The notes below the pieces were generated by a model. It saw nothing but the letters and a program-made list of their open reading frames with translations, was not told the origin of the DNA and made no database searches. A stretch of DNA of 50,986 bases from contig JAKATU010000087.1 of NCBI GenBank assembly GCA_021818585.1, positions 1-50,986 on the forward strand, written 5' to 3'. Positions 1 through 7,510 of this stretch are shown here, piece by piece. Position 1 is the first letter of the stretch. Every line of letters starts with the position of its first letter. The DNA is from Acidobacteriota bacterium (GTDB taxonomy: Bacteria; Acidobacteriota; Terriglobia; Terriglobales; Acidobacteriaceae). The translations under genes were made by a program, and so were the position numbers.

Positions 1-57
1 TGCGTCATAGGCCTCAAGCAGCTTGCGCCGCAAATCATCCGAATATGGTCGCGCCAT
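1..57 (-). CDS. IS630-family transposase, N-terminal fragment
   Basis: Nineteen codons are visible, starting at ATG (55-57 on the minus strand) and running off the left edge. The peptide begins MARPYSDDLRRKLLEAYD, the usual start of the helix-turn-helix domain of IS630-type transposases, which bind the element's ends before cut-and-paste transposition. Only the very N-terminus can be judged, so whether the transposase is intact is unknown. No clear ribosome binding site is seen upstream. Confidence 0.7.
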   Translation of the reverse strand, partial: MARPYSDDLRRKLLEAYDA

Positions 58-113
58 AGCATGTGCGCGGAGAATCGCCATCCATACTATATATCATCAG
101 GAGACATGCTCTA
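1..113 (-). mobile_element. End of an IS630-like insertion sequence
   Basis: The window opens inside an insertion sequence that extends beyond its left edge. The transposase N-terminus is read on the minus strand from position 57. The stretch 97-112, read on the minus strand, begins GAGCATGTCTCC and is followed outward by a TA at 112-113. IS630-family elements insert at TA, so I place the element's end there. The boundary is inference: the other end and the target-site duplicate are outside the window. Confidence 0.6.
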
Positions 114-173
114 AGAATAAAAATCCCCACGAATCGTTTTCTGAACCATAAAAATACTTCCCCGCCGCTCCCT

Positions 174-992
174 CTACGCCGGAAACAAAAATCGCAGCAC
201 CTCGCCCAGCCGGCCACCCCACGCCCATTCGTGGTGCTCGCCCTGCGCATCTCGATGGAAATACAGTTGATCCGGCATCTTCCAACCCGCCGCCACCAGC
301 CGGTCCCTCACCTTTTCGGCTCGCGCTATGTGTGTAGTGCCCTCGCGCTCGCCCATGTCCAGCCATATCCGCGGCCTAGGCGCTGCCGTTCTACCCATGC
401 CCTCCAGGTATCGGTAAATCCACTCCCCACCCCACCAAAGTGAAGGAGAAAGCGCCGCAATTCGCCCAAAAACCTTGCGGTTTTCCAGCCCCACGTACAG
501 GCTCACCAGCGCCCCCAGCGACGATCCCCCAATCCCCGTCTGCTCGCGCCCCTTCCGTACCCGAAACTGCCGCGTCACCCACGGCAAAATCTCCTCCACC
601 AGCATCCGACCGTAATTGGCTCCACTCCCACCGCCATACTGCCCGTCCCGAACCGGCGTGTACTCTGCAATTCGCGCCGGATCCCGCTCACCATCCCAGC
701 CGCCATGATCCACGCCCACCACCACCAGCGGCACAATTCTGCCCGCGCCAATCTCTGCATCCAGAACCTGCTGCAATCCCCAAGTCTCGCCTGTCTCGCC
801 AAACAGCCTCTGCCCATCTTGCAAGTACAGCACCGGATATCGCCGTGGCCACGCCCTCCTGTATCCCGGCGGAATATAAACCCGCACCATCCGCCGCCCC
901 GGCAGGTACCGGCTATACAGCCCATGGACTTCCACCCGCGAACCCTCAGGTTCGCTATCGACAAATGGCAACAGCAGATTCTCGCTCTCCAC
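174..992 (-). CDS. Alpha/beta hydrolase, esterase D-type
   Basis: A 272-residue cytoplasmic hydrolase of the putative esterase (esterase D / enterochelin esterase-like) family. The strand-helix pattern starts with RYPVLYLQDG near residue 51. The nucleophile elbow is GGSSLG at 155-160, with Ser158 as the likely catalytic serine. A late His-Glu-Trp near residue 253 is a candidate for the catalytic histidine. There is no signal peptide. The start is GTG, preceded by GAGG at a good distance. The substrate cannot be told from sequence; members hydrolyse carboxylic esters, S-formylglutathione or siderophore esters. It lies between the IS end and a divergent RNA-ligase-like gene. Confidence 0.85.
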   Translation of the reverse strand: MESENLLLPFVDSEPEGSRVEVHGLYSRYLPGRRMVRVYIPPGYRRAWPRRYPVLYLQDGQRLFGETGETWGLQQVLDAEIGAGRIVPLVVVGVDHGGWDGERDPARIAEYTPVRDGQYGGGSGANYGRMLVEEILPWVTRQFRVRKGREQTGIGGSSLGALVSLYVGLENRKVFGRIAALSPSLWWGGEWIYRYLEGMGRTAAPRPRIWLDMGEREGTTHIARAEKVRDRLVAAGWKMPDQLYFHRDAQGEHHEWAWGGRLGEVLRFLFPA

Positions 993-1050
993 AGTGCCCT
1001 CAGTGTACCGGCCCAGCGCCCCACTACTTGTTGACTGCTAAAGTAACCCT

Positions 1051-1566
1051 ATGTCCTGCCAGCCTCTCATCCTAACCCTCGCACTGGAACACACCGCTCA
1101 GAAATACTTCGAAGATCTCCGCAAGCGCTACTTCCCACCGGAACGCAACTTCATCCCAGCCCACATCACCCTTTTCCACCAGCTCCCCGCAAATGGGCTC
1201 ACAGCCATCTCCGCTCAACTCGCATCCACAACCGCAATCCCGGTATTTCCCGTCTCCATCACCGGGCTACGATCCTTGGGCCGAGGCGTCGCCTTCCAAT
1301 TCGAATCTCCCACCCTCATCACCCTCCACGGCCGCCTCGCCCAGGTCTTCGCCACATGGCTCACCCCGCAAGACCGCCAGGGATTCCGCCCACACATCGT
1401 CGTCCAGAACAAAGTGGACGCACCCACCGCCAGGCGCACCCTCAACGAACTCTCCGCCACATTCACGCCTTTCTCCACTCAGGCTACGGCCCTGTTCCTA
1501 TGGCGCTACCACGGTGGCCCATGGCAGCACCTCTCAGAATTTCCCTTCGCAGCGCTCAAATCCTGA
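1051..1566 (+). CDS. 2'-5' RNA ligase / phosphoesterase family protein
   Basis: A 171-residue protein of the two-histidine phosphoesterase (2H) superfamily, which includes 2'-5' RNA ligases and cyclic phosphodiesterases. The first signature is H38-I-T40-L in PAHITLFHQL. The second is expected as H-x-T/S and appears as H115-I-V117 in FRPHIVVQNKV, so the second Thr/Ser is replaced by Val. The first catalytic histidine box is intact. The fold and length match small bacterial members. The substrate is unknown. The ATG start has only a weak upstream binding site. It is followed after 81 bases by the ATP-grasp-like gene on the same strand. Confidence 0.8.
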   Translation: MSCQPLILTLALEHTAQKYFEDLRKRYFPPERNFIPAHITLFHQLPANGLTAISAQLASTTAIPVFPVSITGLRSLGRGVAFQFESPTLITLHGRLAQVFATWLTPQDRQGFRPHIVVQNKVDAPTARRTLNELSATFTPFSTQATALFLWRYHGGPWQHLSEFPFAALKS

Positions 1567-1647
1567 TTCATCCCTTTATCAGCTGCCCTGCGATAGGGTA
1601 TTCATAAGGGCCACCCGCCTGAACTCACCCTTCCAAGGACTTGCACG

Positions 1648-2709
1648 GTGAAATTCATCGGAATCCTCTTCGGAGCCGAAAATAGCTTCCCCAGCGCCCT
1701 CGTTGCCGCCATCAACGCCCGCAATCACGAAGGTATCCGCGCCGAATTCATCACCCAGGGCGCCGCCCGTCTCGACCAGCCGCCCACCTGGCGCCTCATC
1801 ATCGACCGCATCTCCCATCAGGTTCCCTTCTACCGCGCATTCCTCAAGCACGCCACCCTTCACGGATCCGCCATCATCAACAACCCCTTCTGGTGGTCTG
1901 CGGACGACAAATTCCTCAACTACGCCCTCGCCGAGCATATCGGCATCGCCACGCCACGCACCGCCCTGTTGCCCCACAAGCAACTCCCCCAGGGCGACGA
2001 CCGTATGCTCCGCAACCTCCAATACCCCCTCGACTGGCAGTCCATCTTCAACTACATCGGCTTTCCCGCCTGGCTCAAGCCCATCGACGGCGGCGGCTGG
2101 CGCAACGTCCACCGCATCGCCTCCCGCGACGATTTCTTCCCCATCTACGACCAAACCGGCAGCCTCTGCATGGTCCTCCAGCAGGAAATCCCCTGGACCG
2201 CCTACTACCGTTGCCTCGTCATCGGCCCTCACATCCGCGTCGTTCCCTACAATCCGCGCCTGCCCCACCACGAGCGCTTCCACGCCCAGTTCGACCCGCT
2301 CCCGCGCCTACTCGCCCAGCGCATAGAGCACGATGCCCGCAAGCTCTCCGCCACGCTCGGCTACCAGTGCAACACCGTCGAATTCGCCATCCACAACGGA
2401 ACCCCCTACGCCATCGACTTCCTCAACCCAGCGCCCGACTTCGACCTGCACTCCCTCGGCCGCGAGCACTTTGACTGGGCCGTCAATACCTTGGCCGACT
2501 ACGCCATCGCCGTCGCACAAGCACCGCAGCTCTCCGCCGCGCAGAAATCCTCTCAACTCCTCCGCATCGCAACCCCTTCCAGGCCGCCCCGTCCCGCTAT
2601 AAAATCCACCCTCAGGTCCAAATCCAAAGCCGCGAAATCCTCCACCCGCAAAAAGTCCGTTCCATCAAAAAAATCAGCTCCGGAATCCATCCAAACTACG
2701 CCAGAATAG
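1648..2709 (+). CDS. ATP-grasp-like protein of unknown substrate
   Basis: A 353-residue protein whose central part resembles ATP-grasp carboxylate-amine ligases: GFPAWLKPIDGGGWRNV (about 137-153) looks like the nucleotide-binding lysine and glycine loop, and FAIHNGTPYAIDFLNPAPD (about 248-266) looks like the metal-binding strand with acidic residue and Asn. Such enzymes form acyl-phosphates and join them to an amine or thiol. The last 40 residues are a Lys/Ser-rich basic tail of low complexity, probably disordered. Start is GTG with AAGGA eight bases upstream. No partner gene identifies the substrate. Family assignment is inferred from motifs. Confidence 0.6.
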   Translation: MKFIGILFGAENSFPSALVAAINARNHEGIRAEFITQGAARLDQPPTWRLIIDRISHQVPFYRAFLKHATLHGSAIINNPFWWSADDKFLNYALAEHIGIATPRTALLPHKQLPQGDDRMLRNLQYPLDWQSIFNYIGFPAWLKPIDGGGWRNVHRIASRDDFFPIYDQTGSLCMVLQQEIPWTAYYRCLVIGPHIRVVPYNPRLPHHERFHAQFDPLPRLLAQRIEHDARKLSATLGYQCNTVEFAIHNGTPYAIDFLNPAPDFDLHSLGREHFDWAVNTLADYAIAVAQAPQLSAAQKSSQLLRIATPSRPPRPAIKSTLRSKSKAAKSSTRKKSVPSKKSAPESIQTTPE

Positions 2710-2773
2710 GCTTCAAACCCGTTATTTCACAGCGCTTATGAAACGCCACGCCCTTTGGGAGCATCATTAACTT

Positions 2774-3763
2774 ATGTCCAGCACGTCAACCTCTACGCAA
2801 TCGCGATCCGAGCTGCGCAAGCTCGGCAACTCCGACCTCCAACTCACCCCCATCGGCTTCGGCGCGTGGGCCATCGGCGGCGGCAACTGGCAGTTCGGCT
2901 GGGGCTCTCAGGACGACAACGACTCCATCCGCTCCATCCACCGCGCCCTCGACCTCGGCATCAACTGGATTGACACCGCCGCCGTCTACGGACTCGGCCG
3001 CTCAGAAGAAGTCGTCGCCCAGGCCCTCAAGCAGACCGCCCATCGCCCTTACATCTTCACCAAGTGCTCCATGCGCTGGGACTCCGCCCGTCAGATTTAC
3101 CGTAGCCTCAAGGCCGCATCCGTCCGCGAAGAGATCGAAGATTCCCTCCGCCGGCTCCAAGTCGACAACATCGACCTCTATCAGATCCACTGGCCAAATC
3201 CCGAAGAAGAAATCGAGGAAGGCTGGGAAACCCTCGCCAAGCTAAAAGAAGAAGGCAAAATCCGCTACATCGGCGTCTCCAACTTCAACGTCGAGCAGAT
3301 GAAGCGAGTCCAGAAAATCGCCCCCATCACCTCGCTCCAGCCGCCCTACTCTATGATCAACTCCGCTGTGCAGGACGAAATCCTGCCCTTCTGCCTCCGG
3401 CAGAACATCGGCGTCATCAACTACTCACCTATGGTCTCCGGCCTGCTCACCGGCAAAATGACAGCTAAACGCATCCAGAGCATGCCCGAAGACGACTGGC
3501 GCCGCAACAACCGCAACTTCGTCGAGTCGCGCCTCACCCGCAATCTCCAGCTCGCCGAACTCCTCCGCGAAATCGGCCAGCCTCACAACATTCAACCCGG
3601 CGTCGTCGCCATCGCCTGGACCCTTCGCAACCCGGCCGTCACAGCCGCCATCGTCGGCGCACGCCGCCCCGATCAGGTCGACGGCATCATCCCCGCGCTT
3701 ACCTTCCGCCTCAGAGATGAAGAAAAAGCCCTTATCGACCAGTACATCCAAACCAACCCATAA
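2774..3763 (+). CDS. Aldo/keto reductase
   Basis: A 329-residue NADPH-dependent oxidoreductase of the aldo/keto reductase (TIM-barrel) family. The catalytic tetrad is visible: Asp67 and Tyr72 in DTAAVYG, Lys97 in YIFTKC, and His139 in LYQIHWP. The late segment AIVGARRPDQV matches the cofactor-binding loop. The length is normal and the protein is cytoplasmic. It resembles the YajO/IolS-like group by eye; the physiological aldehyde or ketone is unknown. It ends before a bidirectional terminator at 3781-3811. Confidence 0.92.
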   Translation: MSSTSTSTQSRSELRKLGNSDLQLTPIGFGAWAIGGGNWQFGWGSQDDNDSIRSIHRALDLGINWIDTAAVYGLGRSEEVVAQALKQTAHRPYIFTKCSMRWDSARQIYRSLKAASVREEIEDSLRRLQVDNIDLYQIHWPNPEEEIEEGWETLAKLKEEGKIRYIGVSNFNVEQMKRVQKIAPITSLQPPYSMINSAVQDEILPFCLRQNIGVINYSPMVSGLLTGKMTAKRIQSMPEDDWRRNNRNFVESRLTRNLQLAELLREIGQPHNIQPGVVAIAWTLRNPAVTAAIVGARRPDQVDGIIPALTFRLRDEEKALIDQYIQTNP

Positions 3764-3780
3764 ACCCGCACGCAACACAA

Positions 3781-3811
3781 AAGGCGCTGCAGCCGTCCGA
3801 CCCAGCGCCTT
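3781..3811. terminator. Bidirectional rho-independent terminator
   Basis: Arms AAGGCGCTG (3781-3789) and CAGCGCCTT (3803-3811) pair perfectly over nine bases around a 13-base loop. The hairpin lies between two convergent genes, the aldo/keto reductase and the small membrane protein. Read on the minus strand it is followed by TTTTGTGTT. Confidence 0.8.
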
Positions 3812-3836
3812 GTCCTCACATCAAAAACTTGACCCG

Positions 3837-4361
3837 TTACATGCACTCGAGAAATCTCGGAAACAGCATCGTCGAGTGATTCTGGAATAGCTTCGTCATG
3901 TGCGCCAGCATGCTGCTGTAGGCCATTGCCGCGCGATACGCGTTGACTCGGGGAGCCACTTGCGAGCAGGTTGATAAATACTTGCCTATCGAAATCAGCA
4001 CCGCAATGCGCACCTGCACCGCATCCGCCCTCAGGCTCTCCAGCAACTCCTCAGGCGGCTCCGCGCCATGTTCCGTCGCGTAGTCCACGAGTTGCAGAAA
4101 AAGTCCCGCGTTCCGGAACATCGACCACAGTCCCATCACGCCGTTGATCTTCTCCCACACTGTCTCTGGAGTCGCGTCAATGCCATCTTCATATAGATAC
4201 TTGCGCGACAAAGTATCGAAGTTGAATTCCCTGTTCGACGCCACCTGGGAGGCAATCCACTCCCAGCTGGACGCTCGCATTCGGTGTTGCCTGCGCCGCC
4301 AGTAGAGGTAATACACCCCCAGCGTACACAGCACAAAAAAGATCAGGAAGCTATTAGACAT
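3837..4361 (-). CDS. Small membrane-anchored protein, function unknown
   Basis: I do not recognise this family. The frame can be read from a TTG at 4466, but the ATG at 4361 is preferred: GGAG lies about nine bases upstream and the resulting 174-residue protein begins at once with a single membrane segment (about residues 4-20) followed by the basic stretch YWRRRQHR. The rest is predicted helical and soluble, so it probably sits on the cytoplasmic face. No enzyme motif is seen. It stands alone, convergent with the aldo/keto reductase. Confidence 0.6.
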   Translation of the reverse strand: MSNSFLIFFVLCTLGVYYLYWRRRQHRMRASSWEWIASQVASNREFNFDTLSRKYLYEDGIDATPETVWEKINGVMGLWSMFRNAGLFLQLVDYATEHGAEPPEELLESLRADAVQVRIAVLISIGKYLSTCSQVAPRVNAYRAAMAYSSMLAHMTKLFQNHSTMLFPRFLECM

Positions 4362-5009
4362 ATCCTCAATCTCCGGCAGCCGTGCAAAGCGTTCACTTCT
4401 GCTCTGGATGGCGCGTTCCGTAAACCCGCGTAACAATTCGGGCAATACATGCGTCAATTCCCGCAAACTCGTGGTCCGACTTATATTACCCTAACTTGCA
4501 TAAGTTGAATATCAGGTTTTCGTTTTTTCCCGATATGTGTTTCGTATCATTTACGCCAGAATTACGATTGCACTGAGGAAAGTAAGCGAACAATACCAGA
4601 GCTGTCACCCGTTCAGCAACTCAAATTGCATTGTTACGCCTTTTCCAAACTGGATCGAAATCCATAAACTACATCCCATCAACAATCTACGAGGCTTGCC
4701 AATCGCAGAATGCCCCCTGAAATCCACGATCTCCGCCCCCCAGAATCCCCAACTTCGCGGCATCGCGCCACATGCCGGAAGTAATCTCCCGCCTTTCCAC
4801 GCCTGCACCACGATGCTTGCAAAATCTGCACTGTCTATGCTTGGTTCTTTTCAAAGCGCCCGCGCCAATTTTTCTGCATCTCGTTGTAATTTTTTCCTTC
4901 CACTTCCTGCAACCATTCAGTAAACTTCGGTAATTCACTGGCGTAATCTAAATCGCGCTGCGGTGCTATCGTTTTGTGACGTAGGGACACTGTACTAGGG
5001 GCGACGAAA
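4362..5009. other. AT-richer intergenic stretch
   Basis: About 650 bases with visibly lower G+C than the neighbours and no convincing gene. A minus-strand frame from a GTG at 4990 to 4835 encodes 51 residues that look protein-like at the C-terminus (LPKFTEWLQEVEGK), but it has no ribosome binding site, so I do not call it. Other frames look like chance. The stretch probably holds the PilZ gene's promoter and perhaps remnants of an old gene. Confidence 0.4.
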
Positions 5010-5360
5010 TTGGACAGGCTCGAAAGCATCATAAATATCGCCTCCGATTTCCAGCCTGAGCTGGAACATGGGGAAAGAACTTCATTCCGGTTCCCGATCC
5101 AGCTGCAACTTCGCATCGTCTTCGAAGGTACGGATTACACGGCAGAAACGGAAAATTTCTCTTCCAGTGGCGCCCTTTTACGCCTTCAATCTTCAATTGC
5201 CGATGGATCCAACATCTATTTCCTCTTGGAGGTTCCAGCCGAACTCACCGGCTCCGATGCCACTGCGGCTATTGATGGAGAGGGAGTCGTGGTTCGCTCT
5301 TATCAAGAAAATGGACTGCACTACGCAGCCATTGTGATCAATGAATATCGATTCCAGTAG
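5010..5360 (+). CDS. PilZ domain protein, probable c-di-GMP receptor
   Basis: A 116-residue single-domain PilZ protein. Both ligand motifs are present: R-T-S-F-R near residues 23-27 (the RxxxR box) and N-F-S-S-S-G near 49-54 (the [D/N]xSxxG box). In the family these bind cyclic di-GMP, so binding is likely here. Start is TTG with AGGGG nine bases upstream; there is no in-frame ATG early enough. The stop overlaps or nearly touches the next gene, a LuxR-type regulator with an abnormal receiver, which suggests co-expression and perhaps joint action. Confidence 0.8.
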   Translation: MDRLESIINIASDFQPELEHGERTSFRFPIQLQLRIVFEGTDYTAETENFSSSGALLRLQSSIADGSNIYFLLEVPAELTGSDATAAIDGEGVVVRSYQENGLHYAAIVINEYRFQ

Positions 5361-5370
5361 AGAAAATCAC

Positions 5371-6159
5371 ATGAAACCCACGGACGAATCTGCCACCCAG
5401 CAACATACTCCGGAACAACCGAACGACACCCTCAAAATGGAAACCGGCGTAGTCGACTTGCCCAGCCAGCCCATCCGCATCACCCTGGCCGATTCACAGG
5501 CCATTTACCGGGTCGGCATGCGCAAGGTCTTCGACCTCGAAAGCGACCTCAAGGTCGTAGCCCAGGTGGACACCCTCGATCAGCTCTTCGACTCCATCAC
5601 CAAATCTCCATCCGATGTGCTCCTAATTGAGGCAGGACTCCTCAACGGTGCGCCCCGCGGCATCCCAGACATCGTCCAGGCCGCCCCCGAACTCAAAATC
5701 ATCGTACAAACCTCGGCCAGCGACGAATCGCATACCGTCGAACTCTACCGTCGTGGTGTACGCGGCATCATCCCACGTTCCATCTCGCCTGACCTCCTCG
5801 TCCGCTGTGTCCGCAAAATTGCCAGCGGCGAGACATGGATCGACAATCAGTCCGTCAACTGGGTCATCAAGGCCTACCGTTCCCAGGCCTCCGCGCTCAC
5901 CAACCCGCGCTCCCAGCCGCGCCTCTCGCCCAAGGAACTGGCCATCATCTCCTGCATCACCCATGGCAAACGCAATAAGGAAATCGCCTTCCAGATGGGC
6001 ACCACCGAGCAGGTCATCAAGAACTACCTTCGCAAAATCTATGACAAGCTCGGCGTCTCAGACCGCCTCGAACTGGCCCTCTACTGCCTGCACCATCAGC
6101 TCGATAAGCCGCTCAGCCCCGAGCAGGCTTCCTCCGGCATCCCGGTGCCCGTCAAGTAG
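5371..6159 (+). CDS. LuxR/NarL-type regulator with degenerate receiver domain
   Basis: A transcription factor of 262 residues: a disordered N-terminus, a receiver-like domain (about 35-150), and a LuxR helix-turn-helix (about 185-245) with SPKELAIISCITHGKRNKEIA. In the receiver the phosphoacceptor Asp is Glu87 (DVLLIEAGL), the conserved Lys is Arg136 (GIIPRS), and the acidic pair is reduced to one Asp (Asp41). Thr114 remains. It is therefore unlikely to be phosphorylated in the usual way and may be constitutive, phosphomimetic or ligand-controlled. An alternative ATG at 5341 overlaps the PilZ gene by 20 bases; 5371 is preferred because it avoids overlap and follows TAGAG. No histidine kinase is adjacent. 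Confidence 0.85.
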   Translation: MKPTDESATQQHTPEQPNDTLKMETGVVDLPSQPIRITLADSQAIYRVGMRKVFDLESDLKVVAQVDTLDQLFDSITKSPSDVLLIEAGLLNGAPRGIPDIVQAAPELKIIVQTSASDESHTVELYRRGVRGIIPRSISPDLLVRCVRKIASGETWIDNQSVNWVIKAYRSQASALTNPRSQPRLSPKELAIISCITHGKRNKEIAFQMGTTEQVIKNYLRKIYDKLGVSDRLELALYCLHHQLDKPLSPEQASSGIPVPVK

Positions 6160-6225
6160 TTCACTCTTAAGCATCTTTCGCGCGGCGGCTTTTTTCGATA
6201 CCCTTCGTCAAAAGCCGCCGTTGCT

Positions 6226-7494
6226 ATGCTCAAAACACTCCAATCCCTCAATTCCCGCCAGCGCCACACCTTTCTCGCCTGTCTTCTTGGCTGGTCGCTC
6301 GACGCGTTCGACTTCTTCCTCCTCGTCTTCATCATCCCCGCCATCGCCAACAGCTTTGACTCCAGCATTGCCGAGGTGGGCCTCGCCGTCACCCTCACGC
6401 TGGCCTTTCGCCCCGTCGGAGCCATCCTCTTCGGCTATCTCGCCGACCGTTTCGGCCGCCAGCCCACGCTGATGCTCAACATCGCGTGCTACTCCATTCT
6501 GGAAGTCTACTGCGCCTTCGCTGGATCGCTCCACACCCTGCTCATCCTCCGCGCGCTCTTCGGCATCGCCATGGGCGGCGAGTGGGGCGTCGGCACAGCA
6601 CTCGCGCTGGAATCCCTGCCCCGAGAAGGGCGCGGCTTCTTCTCCGGCATCCTCCAGGAAGGCTACTCAGTCGGCTACCTCCTCGCCTCGCTCTCCTACG
6701 CCACTGTCTACCCCGCGCTCGCACACATCCAATGGCACGGCGCAGCCATCGGCTGGCGCGGCATCTTCATCCTCGGCGCTCTGCCCGCACTCGTCGTCCT
6801 CTACATCCGCAGAAACGTCGAAGAATCCCCTACATGGACAGCCAGCCGTCTGCCCGGCTCCGCCCACCGACCAGAACCCACCAACCAGTCCCGCGCCGCA
6901 TGGTGGAACTCCATCCGCAGCTACACGCCAACTTTTCTTTTCCTCATCCTGCTGATGACCGGCTTCAACGCGCTCTCCCACGGCACGCAGGATCTCTATC
7001 CCACATTCCTCCAGAAGCAGCTCCACTTCTCCCAGCGCCTCACCGGCGGCATCGGCATCATCTACAACGTAGGAGCCATCTTCGGCGGCATCTTCTTCGG
7101 CACCATCTCCGAGAAAATCGGCCGCAAAAAAGCCATTCTCCTCGCCGTCCTGCTCACCCTCCCGGCCATCCCGCTCTGGTCGCTCATCCACTCGCCTTAC
7201 ATGCTCGCCACCGGCGCATTCCTCATGCAGTTCATGGTGCAGGGCGCATGGGGGATCGTACCCGCCTATCTAGTCGAGCTCTCGCCCGGCCCAGTCCGCG
7301 CCACCTTCCCCGGACTCGCCTACCAGCTCGGCAATCTCCTCATGTCAGGAAACATCTTCCTTCAGGCCAGCATTGCCGAACACTTCCGCTCCTACGGCAG
7401 AGTGCTCGCCGTCTCGGTCCTCATCGTCGCCATCTACCTCGCCATCGTCACCAGCTTCGGCAAAGAAACCCGGGGTACGGAACTCACCATCTGA
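6226..7494 (+). CDS. MFS transporter, metabolite/proton symporter type
   Basis: A 422-residue inner-membrane carrier with about twelve hydrophobic segments. The loop motif GYLADRFGRQP sits between segments 2 and 3 and its counterpart GTISEKIGRKKA between segments 8 and 9. The segments LGWSLDAFDFFLL and GGEWGVGTALALE are typical of the sugar/organic acid group that holds NanT, ShiA and aromatic-acid carriers. The substrate is not determined. Its 3' end faces the 3' end of the deoxyribose operon only 16 bases away, so an association with that pathway is possible but unproven. Confidence 0.85.
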   Translation: MLKTLQSLNSRQRHTFLACLLGWSLDAFDFFLLVFIIPAIANSFDSSIAEVGLAVTLTLAFRPVGAILFGYLADRFGRQPTLMLNIACYSILEVYCAFAGSLHTLLILRALFGIAMGGEWGVGTALALESLPREGRGFFSGILQEGYSVGYLLASLSYATVYPALAHIQWHGAAIGWRGIFILGALPALVVLYIRRNVEESPTWTASRLPGSAHRPEPTNQSRAAWWNSIRSYTPTFLFLILLMTGFNALSHGTQDLYPTFLQKQLHFSQRLTGGIGIIYNVGAIFGGIFFGTISEKIGRKKAILLAVLLTLPAIPLWSLIHSPYMLATGAFLMQFMVQGAWGIVPAYLVELSPGPVRATFPGLAYQLGNLLMSGNIFLQASIAEHFRSYGRVLAVSVLIVAIYLAIVTSFGKETRGTELTI

Positions 7495-7510
7495 CAACAG
7501 GTCCTCGCCA

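Noticed and set aside
4537..4923. Plus-strand open frame in the AT-rich gap
   Set aside because: No binding site, no domain and irregular composition; kept only as part of the gap description.
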